A DNA stretch of 11,173 nucleotides from the NCBI GenBank assembly GCA_002339265.1, contig DDKG01000108.1, positions 1 through 11,173 of the forward strand, in the 5' to 3' direction. The notes beneath the pieces were generated by a model that saw only the letters and a list, made by a program, of their open reading frames with translations, made no database searches and was not told the DNA's origin. This document shows, in pieces, positions 5,433 through 11,173 of this stretch; position 1 is the first letter of the stretch; each line of letters starts with the position of its first letter. The translations under genes were made by a program, and so were the position numbers. The stretch comes from Massilia sp. UBA2604. Lineage in GTDB: Bacteria > Pseudomonadota > Gammaproteobacteria > Burkholderiales > Burkholderiaceae_D.

Positions 5433-6500
5433 TTTGGAGACCGGCTGGGGAGTCACCGGTGCGACAAGGTGGGCCGTGCCCGGCGGTTCGTCGCGCAGCC
5501 AGCCGAACAGGATCGCCATCATCAGCGGGCCGACGAACAGGCCGATCACGCCCAGCGTCGAGACGCCGCCCAGCAGGCCGAACAGCACCGCCAGGAAGGG
5601 CAGGTTGACGCGCTGCCCGATCAGTTTCGGGCGGATGAATTTATCGACCAGGAACAGCTCGACCGCACCCCAGGTGAACAGGCCCAGCGCCTCGGCCGAA
5701 TGGCCCTGGCCGAACAGCAGCAGCGATACCATCGTGAACGACAGCGGCGCGCCGCCCGGGATCAGGGCCAGGTAGCCGGTGATCACGCCCAGCAGCACCG
5801 GGGCTGGCGCTCCGGCCACCCAGTAGGCCACGCCCAGCACGATGCCTTCCAGGATCGCGATCGAGCCGAGGCCGAGCGCGGTGCCGCGCACCGACAGCGG
5901 CAGCACGCGCCGCAGCTTGGTGTACTGGTCGGGCAGCAGGCGCGCGCCGGCGCGGTCGATGTAGTGCATCACGCTGGAGCCGTGCACGTACAGCACGAAC
6001 AGCGTGAGCATGGTGAGGAACAGGTACAGCGCGTTGGCCAGGATGGTAGAACCCCAGACGCGCGCGGTATCGGTCAGGTGCGGCATGAAGTCGCCCACCG
6101 TGGTGCGTACCAGCGCATTGAGTCCGCCCGGCACGGCGAGGTGCTCGAGCCACCACTTGACGGCGGGTTCGGCCACCAGCGGCAGGTTGGCCAGCCAGCC
6201 CGGCACCGGCACCCCGGTCTGGTTGAAACTGATGAGCATGCGCTGCAGGCTGGCCAGCTCGGTGGTGAGCGTGTGGAACAGCAGCACTGACGGCCCGACG
6301 AAGCTGACGATCAGGAGCAGCAGCATGAAGCTGGCGCTGGCCAGCGGCGCCCAGCCGCGCCGCAGCAGGCGCTGGTGCAGCGGCCAGGTGATCACCGCCA
6401 GCAGGCCGGCCCAGGCGATCGACCCAAGAAAATGTTGCAACAGATAGGCCAGGGCGATGGCGAACAGCACCGGCAGGATCAAATGAGCTTTGTTGCGCAT
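5406..6500 (-). CDS. AI-2E family transporter (PerM/YdiK-like, PF01594)
   Basis: A 364-aa polytopic inner-membrane protein. Two N-terminal hydrophobic segments (about 7-45) and one at 53-78 are followed by a long soluble segment (about 80-150) and then several more membrane segments to 335. Family hallmarks are the LIPGGAPL loop (247-254), VDKFIRPKLIGQRVNLP (285-301), and LLGGVSTLGVIGLFVGP (309-325). The family was named after a proposed autoinducer-2 exporter (TqsA), but most members have unknown substrates and some act as ion or small-solute transporters, so no quorum-sensing role should be assumed. The length fits the family. The start at 6500 gives a normal N-terminus, but no clear Shine-Dalgarno precedes it. 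Its 3' end overlaps the Ppx-like gene by 27 bp on the opposite strand. Confidence 0.88.
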   Translation of the reverse strand: MRNKAHLILPVLFAIALAYLLQHFLGSIAWAGLLAVITWPLHQRLLRRGWAPLASASFMLLLLIVSFVGPSVLLFHTLTTELASLQRMLISFNQTGVPVPGWLANLPLVAEPAVKWWLEHLAVPGGLNALVRTTVGDFMPHLTDTARVWGSTILANALYLFLTMLTLFVLYVHGSSVMHYIDRAGARLLPDQYTKLRRVLPLSVRGTALGLGSIAILEGIVLGVAYWVAGAPAPVLLGVITGYLALIPGGAPLSFTMVSLLLFGQGHSAEALGLFTWGAVELFLVDKFIRPKLIGQRVNLPFLAVLFGLLGGVSTLGVIGLFVGPLMMAILFGWLRDEPPGTAHLVAPVTPQPVSKSGDAERIR

Positions 6501-6742
6501 ACTGGCCCGGGTCGAATCACGTTTTCCTCAAAAAATTTCTACGTCGCGCGGAAGTCTACAGCAGAGTTGTCCGCTTGAAAGAATAATACAGGATGCATTC
6601 CCATAAAAGCGGAGTTTACAGAATGGATACTTCTGAAAAACAGAAAGCCGCCTCTATGAAGATAATATTGTGACACCGATCGGCGCTAGGGGCAGTGAGT
6701 GCGCGGTATGTACGGCGCCCTGCGGGAAGCGGCTAAATCGTT

Positions 6743-6748
6743 TATACT
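6743..6748 (+). promoter_or_regulatory. Possible -10 box (TATACT) for the H1-like gene
   Basis: TATACT in an A/T-rich pocket (CGTTTATACTATTTG) lies 30 bp before the ATG at 6779, giving a predicted short 5' leader. A TGGAG ribosome site at 6766-6770 follows. No convincing -35 lies 17 bp upstream. Confidence 0.4.
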
Positions 6749-6778
6749 ATTTGCCCTTTCGATGATGGAGCAGCACCC

Positions 6779-7285
6779 ATGCCACGCAAGCCGGCGCCCG
6801 CGCCCATGCCCGGACCAAAAGCAGCAGCAACGCGCGCGCAGCGCCCCAGGGCGAAGAGCGCCAGCCCGAAACCGCCGGCCAAGTCGGCGACCAAGCCCGC
6901 GACCAAGCCGGTCGCCAAGGCTGCAACGGCGAGGGGCGGGATCAAGACTGCGGTCAAGTCGGCCGCCAAAGCGCTCGCGAATCCGCCGGCCAGGAAGTCT
7001 GCGGCCAAGCCCGTAGCCAGGCCGGCGGCGAAAACCGTGGAACGCGCTCCCGTCCAGGATACGCGCCCGGTGCTGGTGCGCGACAGCTTCACCATGCCCG
7101 AGCAGGAATACGCGGTGCTGCTGGAAGTCAAACAAGCCTGCTTGCGGGCCGGCATCGACGTCAAGAAGAGCGAACTGCTGCGCATCGGCGTGGCCCTGCT
7201 GGGCCAGCTCGACGTCGCCACCCTGCAGGGCGTGCTGGCGGCGCTGCCGCAGCTCAAGACCGGGCGTCCGCCGGCCCAGGGCTGA
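6779..7285 (+). CDS. Histone H1-like Lys/Ala/Pro-rich protein with RHH-like C-terminal domain
   Basis: A 168-aa, very basic protein in two parts. Residues 1-90 are low complexity, rich in Lys, Ala and Pro, with repeated AAK/PAK/KPA/TKP units like the tails of histone H1 or the AlgP-type and BpH-type bacterial H1-like proteins. Residues about 98-162 form a compact domain: a strand-like VRDSFTMP, a helix (EQEYAVLLEVKQACLRAG), then VKKSELLRIGVALLGQL and KTGRPP. That order (strand, helix, turn, helix with KKSELLR) resembles ribbon-helix-helix DNA-binding proteins and is a conserved hypothetical domain I have seen fused to such tails in proteobacteria. I infer a nucleoid-associated or transcription-modulating DNA-binding protein. 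TGGAG lies 8 nt before the ATG, and a -10-like TATACT is upstream. It ends 3 bp from the convergent HTH gene. Confidence 0.8.
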   Translation: MPRKPAPAPMPGPKAAATRAQRPRAKSASPKPPAKSATKPATKPVAKAATARGGIKTAVKSAAKALANPPARKSAAKPVARPAAKTVERAPVQDTRPVLVRDSFTMPEQEYAVLLEVKQACLRAGIDVKKSELLRIGVALLGQLDVATLQGVLAALPQLKTGRPPAQG

Positions 7286-7288
7286 GCG

Positions 7289-7579
7289 CTAATGGATCGC
7301 CGACGCGCTCGTCAATTCCTTGAGTTCGCGGATCGGGATATTCGATTTCTCGTGCATCCGCAGCAGGATGGTCGCGCCGACATTCAGTTTGCGGTGGCGG
7401 ATCTTGCTGATGATCGGCGGCTGCACTTCGAGTACGCGGCATAGTTCCGCGTCGTTCTTCAATTGCAAGCGCTCGATCAAGGTATCGAGCAGTTTGTTGG
7501 GCACGAAACTCGAGGGCTCAAGAGCCCGCGCTCGGTGCATCGCATCGAGCATTTCCTGTTTTTTCTGTCGTACGCTCAT
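7289..7579 (-). CDS. Small XRE/Cro-like helix-turn-helix protein
   Basis: A 96-aa basic protein. Residues about 27-90 match the pattern of lambda-repressor-like HTH proteins: LLDTLIERLQLKNDAELCRVL (helices 1 and 2), then EVQPPIISKIRHRKL with the recognition helix at about 54-62, and a following GATILLRMHEKSNIPIRELKEL helix pair. Similar single-domain regulators with VxPPxISKIRxxxLxVGA are common in Burkholderiales; targets are unknown. The frame extends to an ATG at 7603, but I chose 7579 because GGAG lies 8 nt before it and the 7603 ATG has no ribosome site. The gene could be read from its own promoter in the A/T-rich 7580-7753 region or by read-through from the phn operon. An imperfect inverted repeat at 7606-7630 may be an autoregulatory site. 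Confidence 0.8.
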   Translation of the reverse strand: MSVRQKKQEMLDAMHRARALEPSSFVPNKLLDTLIERLQLKNDAELCRVLEVQPPIISKIRHRKLNVGATILLRMHEKSNIPIRELKELTSASAIH

Positions 7580-7605
7580 GTCGTTTCTCCAATATGAAAA
7601 CATGA

Positions 7606-7630
7606 TTCAAGACAGATCGACTGTTCTGGA
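7606..7630. repeat. Imperfect inverted repeat upstream of the HTH gene
   Basis: Arms TTCAAGACAG (7606-7615) and CTGTTCTGGA (7621-7630) around ATCGA match at 7 of 10 positions, with a perfect ACAG/CTGT core. It lies about 30-50 bp before the HTH gene start, a normal place for a Cro-like repressor operator. The match is modest and may be chance. Confidence 0.3.
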
Positions 7631-7753
7631 AAGTAGCCCGGTGTTGTTCTAATCGCTTTCGCGGTGGGTCGTTGTGATATTACTACGATTATGTTGCGCA
7701 CGATTCGAGAAATTTAACTAAAAATGCCCTAATTGCGCGTTTCTTCCTGGAAT

Positions 7754-8410
7754 TTATGCTAATTTCAATCCGGAATGTGTGAGCAGCAGCACCTTGTCGG
7801 CCATGGCGGCCGCGGCATGCGAGTGGGTGACCATGATGGCGCCGGCGCCGTGGGCACGGGTCTCGTGGCGCAGCAGTTGGAGGATGCCGTCGGCCGTTTC
7901 CGGATCGAGGTTGCCGGTGGGCTCGTCCGCCAGCAGCAGGGCCGGGCGATGCACCAGGGCGCGCGCGATCGCCACCCGCTGCAGTTCTCCGCCCGAGAGC
8001 TGGCGCGGGAAGTCGTCGCCCCGTCCCTGCAAGCCGACCGCGTCCAGCATGGCGTCGACACGCGGCGCAGCACGCCCGCCGGGCTCCTTGTTGAGCAGCA
8101 GCGGCAGCGCCACGTTCTGGCGCAGCGTCAGGTGCGGCAGCACGTGGAAAGCCTGGAAGATGAAACCCATGCGGGTGCGCCGCAGGCGGGTGGCGGCATC
8201 GTCGTCCAGGCTGGACATCGGCGCGCCGTCCACGATCACCTGACCGCTGTCGGGCGCGTCGAGGCCCGCGATCAGGTTGAGCAGGGTGGACTTGCCGACG
8301 CCCGACTCGCCCATGATCGCCACGAACTCGCCGGCCTCGAACACATGCGACAGCCTGGAGAGCACCGTGCGGCCGCCGTAGGATTTGGTGAGCTGGTCGA
8401 GTTCGAGCAT
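7754..8410 (-). CDS. LolD/MacB-type ABC transporter ATP-binding protein (orphan)
   Basis: A 218-aa ABC ATPase. Walker A is GESGVGKST (34-42), Q-loop Q86, signature LSGGE (138-142), Walker B LLLADE (158-163) with the catalytic Glu, D-loop NLDP, and H-loop H196. The IFQAFHVLPHLT segment and the ADEPTGNLD form place it in the LolD/MacB/YbbA/FtsE type-VII group, whose partners are FtsX/MacB-like permeases. It does not look like PhnC, PhnK or PhnL. It starts 19 bp after the phnE2 stop in the same orientation, so it is probably co-transcribed with the phn genes, yet no FtsX-like permease follows. No clear Shine-Dalgarno precedes the ATG at 8410. The partner may be encoded elsewhere. A role in phosphonate uptake is not supported by sequence type. 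Confidence 0.88.
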   Translation of the reverse strand: MLELDQLTKSYGGRTVLSRLSHVFEAGEFVAIMGESGVGKSTLLNLIAGLDAPDSGQVIVDGAPMSSLDDDAATRLRRTRMGFIFQAFHVLPHLTLRQNVALPLLLNKEPGGRAAPRVDAMLDAVGLQGRGDDFPRQLSGGELQRVAIARALVHRPALLLADEPTGNLDPETADGILQLLRHETRAHGAGAIMVTHSHAAAAMADKVLLLTHSGLKLA

Positions 8411-8429
8411 GCAGGTGATATCGGTCTGT

Positions 8430-9236
8430 CTATCGGGTTAGGGCGCGCCGCAGCGCATAGCTGGCCGCATCGACCAGCGCCACCAGCACCAGCATCGCGA
8501 TCACCACGGTGGCCGCGCTGGGCATCTGGAACAGCGACAGGTGGTACTTCAGCATCTGGCCCAGGCCACCGGCCCCGACCACGCCCAGCACCGCCGCCGC
8601 GCGAATATTGTTCTCCCAGCGGTACAGCGTGTACGACAGCATCTGCGGCAACGCCTGGGGCAGCGTAGCGTACAGGAAGGCCGCCAGCGGCCGCGCGCCG
8701 TTCAGGCGCAGGGTCTGCTCGGCATGCGGCTCGACGTTTTCCAGGGCGTCAGCGAACAGGCGTCCCAGCACGCCAGCCGTGTGCGCGGCCAGCGCCATGG
8801 TGCCGGCCATCGGCCCCAGGCCGGCCAGCACCAGCAGCACCGCGGCCCACACCAGTTCGGGAATCGAGCGCAGCACGTTGAGCACCAGGCGGGTGGCGGC
8901 GCGCGCCGCGCGGCCCAGGCGCCCGGCGCCGGCCAGCGCCAGCGGCAGGCCGACGATGGCGGCGAGCAGGGTGCCGATGGCCGACATGGCCAGCGTCTCC
9001 CACAAGGCGCCCAGCGTCTTCATGAGGAAAGGGGTACTCGTCTCGGGCGGCGCGAAACCGGCCAGGAATTCGCGCGCCGAGTCGATCGCCTCGGCAGTGA
9101 AGAAGGCGCTCCACTGCAGCGGCAGCGAGGCGAAGCTGGCCACCACCAGGGCCAGCAGGCCGAGCAGGATCAGCCAGGTCCTGGGGTCGCGCGGCGGCGC
9201 CGGCGGCAACGATGGTGGCAAATGAGGCTGCGTCAT
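8430..9236 (-). CDS. phnE: Phosphonate-type ABC transporter permease, second subunit (PhnE2)
   Basis: A 268-aa inner-membrane permease of the PhnE family. A proline-rich cytoplasmic N-terminus (1-18) is followed by a membrane segment at 21-40, a periplasmic loop, and the transmembrane permease core from about 75 to 262. Hallmarks are LRSIPELVWAAVLL (122-135) and YTLYRWENNIRAAAVLGVVGAGGLG (202-226), the latter near-diagnostic of PhnE. With PhnE1 it should form the membrane pore, energised by PhnC and fed by PhnD. The ATG at 9236 overlaps the phnE1 stop (ATGA) and has GGAGG 5 nt upstream. The frame is open further upstream, but only as a shadow of phnE1. It is clearly homologous to PhnE1 but well diverged, so the pore is probably a heterodimer. 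Confidence 0.9.
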   Translation of the reverse strand: MTQPHLPPSLPPAPPRDPRTWLILLGLLALVVASFASLPLQWSAFFTAEAIDSAREFLAGFAPPETSTPFLMKTLGALWETLAMSAIGTLLAAIVGLPLALAGAGRLGRAARAATRLVLNVLRSIPELVWAAVLLVLAGLGPMAGTMALAAHTAGVLGRLFADALENVEPHAEQTLRLNGARPLAAFLYATLPQALPQMLSYTLYRWENNIRAAAVLGVVGAGGLGQMLKYHLSLFQMPSAATVVIAMLVLVALVDAASYALRRALTR

Positions 9237-10063
9237 CCCAGCCTCCGGCGCAGCATCTTCGACACCAGGTCGGCGCAGGCCACCAGCAGCACGAACATGA
9301 TCAGCACGGTGGCCACTTCGCCGCCGGCCATCATCTTGGTCGACTCGTCCAGGCGCTGGCCCAGGCCACCCGCGCCCACAAAACCCATCACCGCCGAACC
9401 GCGGATCGCGCACTCCCAGCGGTACACGGTGTACGACACCAGTTCGGCGCTGGAATCGGGCAGGGCGCCGTACAGCAGCGCCGGCAGGCGGCCGGCGCCG
9501 TTGGCCAGCAGGACGTCGGTGGCATGGGCGTCGCTCGACTCGAGGATCTCGGCATACACCTTGGCCAGCATGCCGCTGTACGACAAGGCGATCGCCAGCA
9601 CGCCGGCGGTCGGCCCCAGGCCGACGATGCGCACGAACAGCAGCGCCCACACGAGTTCGGGCACCGAGCGCAGGATCATCAAAATCCAGCGCAGGCCCTG
9701 GCGCACGAGCGCCGCGAACGGATGCACGCGGCCGGTGCCCAGGCGCGAGATCGACAGCCGTTCGGTAATCACGAAGGTGGCGGGTATCGCCACCAGCAAC
9801 GCCAGCGTCAGGCCGGCGGTGGCGATGGCCACCGTCTGCCAGGTCTCGCGCAGCACCATGGCCAGGAATTCGGCATTCGTTTCCGGTACCAGGAAGTCGG
9901 ATAGGAACATCCCGGCCGCGCGCAGGCTTTGCGCATCGAACAGCAGCCAGGGCTTGAATTCGGCGCCCGCCAGCAGCGGGTACAGCAAGAGAATGAAGAC
10001 CACGGCCCAGGTGACGCGGGTGCGCCACGCGGGATCGCGGTGTTGAACTGCGGCGGTGTCCAT
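9233..10063 (-). CDS. phnE: Phosphonate-type ABC transporter permease, first subunit (PhnE1)
   Basis: A 276-aa PhnE-family permease: a membrane segment at 16-33, a periplasmic loop (34-70), then the permease core with segments near 75-100, 125-160 and 250-268. Family blocks are LRSVPELVWALLFVRIVGLGP (131-151) and YTVYRWECAIRGSAVMGFVGAGGLG (211-235). It is the partner of PhnE2 in an uptake transporter for phosphonates or related reduced phosphorus compounds; the exact substrate cannot be read from the permease. The ATG at 10063 shares one base with the phnC stop (TGATG) and has no separate ribosome site, so it depends on translational coupling. The 3' end overlaps phnE2 by 4 bp. Confidence 0.9.
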   Translation of the reverse strand: MDTAAVQHRDPAWRTRVTWAVVFILLLYPLLAGAEFKPWLLFDAQSLRAAGMFLSDFLVPETNAEFLAMVLRETWQTVAIATAGLTLALLVAIPATFVITERLSISRLGTGRVHPFAALVRQGLRWILMILRSVPELVWALLFVRIVGLGPTAGVLAIALSYSGMLAKVYAEILESSDAHATDVLLANGAGRLPALLYGALPDSSAELVSYTVYRWECAIRGSAVMGFVGAGGLGQRLDESTKMMAGGEVATVLIMFVLLVACADLVSKMLRRRLG

Positions 10064-10878
10064 CAGAAGCAGGCGCCGACGGCGATCTGGCCAGGGGTCT
10101 CGTGCAAGGTATCGGGCGCCGCCTCGACCTGCTCGTTGGCGTACAGCTCGGCGATCATGGCGTCGCTGACTTCTTCGCGCGGCGCGTCGAATACGATGCG
10201 GCCGTCGCGCAGGCCGATCAGCCGTGCGAACTGCTCGCGCGCGAGGTCGACCTGGTGCAGGCTGCACACCAGGGTGGCGTTGCGTTGTTGCGCTTCTTGG
10301 CGCAGGGTGGCCAGGGTGTGGCGCGCCAGCGCCGGGTCGAGCGCCGAGATGGGCTCGTCGACCAGCAGCGCTTCGGCATCCGACAGCAAGAGGCGCGCCA
10401 GGCCGCAGCGCTGGCGTTCGCCGCCCGACAGGCGGTCGACCCGTGCATACAGCTTGTCGCCCAGCGAAAAGCGCGCCAGCGCCGCGTGGGCGGCGGCGGG
10501 ATCCTGCGGGCGCACCAGCGAAGCCAGGGCCTGCCACAGCGACCAGTGCGGCAGGCGCGCAGCCAGCACCGCCGTCACCACGCGCTGGCGCGGGGGCAGC
10601 GGCGGCGCCTGCGGCGCCAGGAACAGGCGCGAACGCAGGCGGTGGCGTTCGGACTCGCTGAGCTGCCAGGGATCCTGGCCAAGTATTTCAAGTATGCCCT
10701 CGGCCGGCCGGTGGGCGCAGGCGAGGGTGGACAGCAGGGTGGTCTTGCCGGCCCCGGAAGGGCCGATCAGGGCGACCTGCTCGCCGGCGCGGATCGTGAG
10801 GTCGAGCGCGTGCAAGGCCGGCGCGCGGCTGCCGGCCAAGTGGCGCACGGTCAGGCCGCGCAGGCGGTAGGTCGCCAA
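10063..10878 (-). CDS. phnC: Phosphonate-type ABC transporter ATP-binding protein PhnC (TTG start)
   Basis: A 271-aa ABC ATPase. Walker A is GPSGAGKTT (39-47), Q-loop Q90, signature LSGGE (150-154), Walker B ALLVDEP (170-176) with catalytic E175, D-loop ALDP, and H-loop H208 (SLHQ). The SLHQVDLAREQFARLIGLRDGRIVFDAP region (206-233) is characteristic of PhnC. It has a C-terminal tail of about 30 residues (after 240) ending in ACF. The start codon is TTG at 10878-10876, and it is well supported: GGGGGAG lies 6 nt upstream and no ATG or GTG is better placed. It couples to phnE1 through a 1-base overlap and follows phnD by 16 bp. It should hydrolyse ATP to drive uptake through PhnE1/PhnE2. Confidence 0.9.
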   Translation of the reverse strand: MATYRLRGLTVRHLAGSRAPALHALDLTIRAGEQVALIGPSGAGKTTLLSTLACAHRPAEGILEILGQDPWQLSESERHRLRSRLFLAPQAPPLPPRQRVVTAVLAARLPHWSLWQALASLVRPQDPAAAHAALARFSLGDKLYARVDRLSGGERQRCGLARLLLSDAEALLVDEPISALDPALARHTLATLRQEAQQRNATLVCSLHQVDLAREQFARLIGLRDGRIVFDAPREEVSDAMIAELYANEQVEAAPDTLHETPGQIAVGACF

Positions 10879-10894
10879 GTGTTGCTCCCCCGGA

Positions 10895-11173
10895 TTACTT
10901 CAGCAGGCCGGCATTGCGTGCGGCGGCTTCGATCGCGCCGTAATTGGCGGTCTTGGTCGGCACGAACTTGGTGGCGCGCTGCAGTTCGAGGATCTGCTTG
11001 CCTTCGGCGGTCGAGCTGTCCAGCGCCAGGAAGGCGTCGGTGATCTTCTTCTTCAGCGCTGGATCCATGTCGGTGCGCACGGTCCAGTTGTAGTCGAAGT
11101 AGCCCGGGGTGGTGTAGAACACGCGCACTTGCTTCGGATCGACTTTTTTCGACTCGACCAGCTTTTCCCAGAC
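10895..11173 (-). CDS. phnD: Phosphonate-type ABC transporter periplasmic binding protein PhnD, C-terminal part
   Basis: The frame is open from the window edge (VWEKLVESKKVD...) to TAA at 10897-10895, giving 92 C-terminal residues; the N-terminus and signal peptide lie outside. The segment YTTPGYFDYNWTVRTDMDP, followed by a helix (ALKKKITDAFLAL) and the late NYGAIEAAARNAGLLK, matches PhnD-type substrate-binding proteins, where the Y-x-DY-x-W-T block lies in the second lobe near the ligand. As first gene of the visible phnD-phnC-phnE1-phnE2 order it supplies substrate specificity (phosphonate, phosphite or similar). The ligand-binding residues of the first lobe cannot be seen, so the substrate is open. 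Confidence 0.88.
   Translation of the reverse strand, partial: VWEKLVESKKVDPKQVRVFYTTPGYFDYNWTVRTDMDPALKKKITDAFLALDSSTAEGKQILELQRATKFVPTKTANYGAIEAAARNAGLLK

Noticed and set aside
5469..6290. 273-aa rightward open frame over the AI-2E gene
   Set aside because: Gln/Arg/His-rich composition typical of antisense shadows; the other strand has a clear membrane protein with family motifs.
6623..6673. 16-codon reading frame MDTSEKQKAASMKIIL with a nearby GGAG, in the 6501-6778 intergenic region
   Set aside because: Too short to support as a gene without conservation or expression evidence; the surrounding A/T-rich stretch gives such frames by chance.
7754..8410. Assignment of the extra ABC ATPase as PhnL or PhnK of the C-P lyase system
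   Set aside because: Its motif context (IFQAFHVLPHLT, ADEPTGNLD) is LolD/MacB-like, and no C-P lyase genes are present in the window.
9237..10028. N-terminal extension of phnE2 to 532 aa (fusion permease)
   Set aside because: The extension is phnE1 read in the wrong frame. The ATG at 9236 has GGAGG 5 nt upstream and a normal PhnE length.
8541..10046. 501-aa rightward open frame antisense to phnE1/phnE2
   Set aside because: Its product is Arg/Gln/His-rich low-complexity shadow sequence in high-GC DNA. The opposite strand encodes clear PhnE permeases with overlapping starts and stops.

Overview
The window looks like chromosome of a high-GC betaproteobacterium, most probably Oxalobacteraceae (Massilia/Duganella/Telluria-like). 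This is inferred from the gene families present (a Bug/TctC-type binding protein, PEP-CTERM proteins, an ExoD protein, an H1-like Lys/Ala/Pro-rich protein) and from the strong G/C third-position bias. No rRNA, tRNA, CRISPR array, insertion sequence, integrase or phage gene was seen. Coding density is high and many genes overlap or are only a few bases apart.

Layout, left to right. At 1-657 (+) is the C-terminal part of a Bug/TctC-family periplasmic binding protein. Facing it (-) are two tandem, translationally coupled PEP-CTERM paralogues (667-1275 and 1275-1895). A 309-bp intergenic region (1896-2204) holds short palindromes and one plausible -10 box. Next comes a rightward group: an ExoD-family membrane protein (2205-2828), an unrecognised 91-aa protein (2931-3206) and an overlapping 7-TM GGDEF protein (3196-4380). 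It ends with a short Ppx/GppA-like protein (4470-5432), whose 3' end overlaps the convergent AI-2E/PerM-type membrane protein (5406-6500, -). A second convergent pair follows: an H1-like protein with a ribbon-helix-helix-like C-terminus (6779-7285, +) and a small XRE-like HTH protein (7289-7579, -).

The right end is a leftward operon. It runs phnD (partial, window edge), phnC (TTG start), phnE1, phnE2, and then a LolD/MacB-type ABC ATPase with no permease of its own class nearby. This is a phosphonate/phosphite-type uptake ABC transporter with two distinct permease subunits. No C-P lyase or other phosphonate-catabolic gene lies in the window.

I found no clear candidate for a completely new system. 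The most interesting signals are two consecutive nucleotide-signalling proteins that both appear to have lost key catalytic residues. The GGDEF protein has VGVEF in place of GGDEF but keeps an RxxD I-site at the correct spacing. The Ppx/GppA protein has Val at the position equivalent to E. coli Ppx Glu121. Both read as candidate sensor or receptor pseudoenzymes. Other leads are a perfect 11-bp inverted repeat just before the 91-aa gene, with its right arm touching the ribosome binding site, and the orphan LolD-like ATPase at the end of the phn operon.
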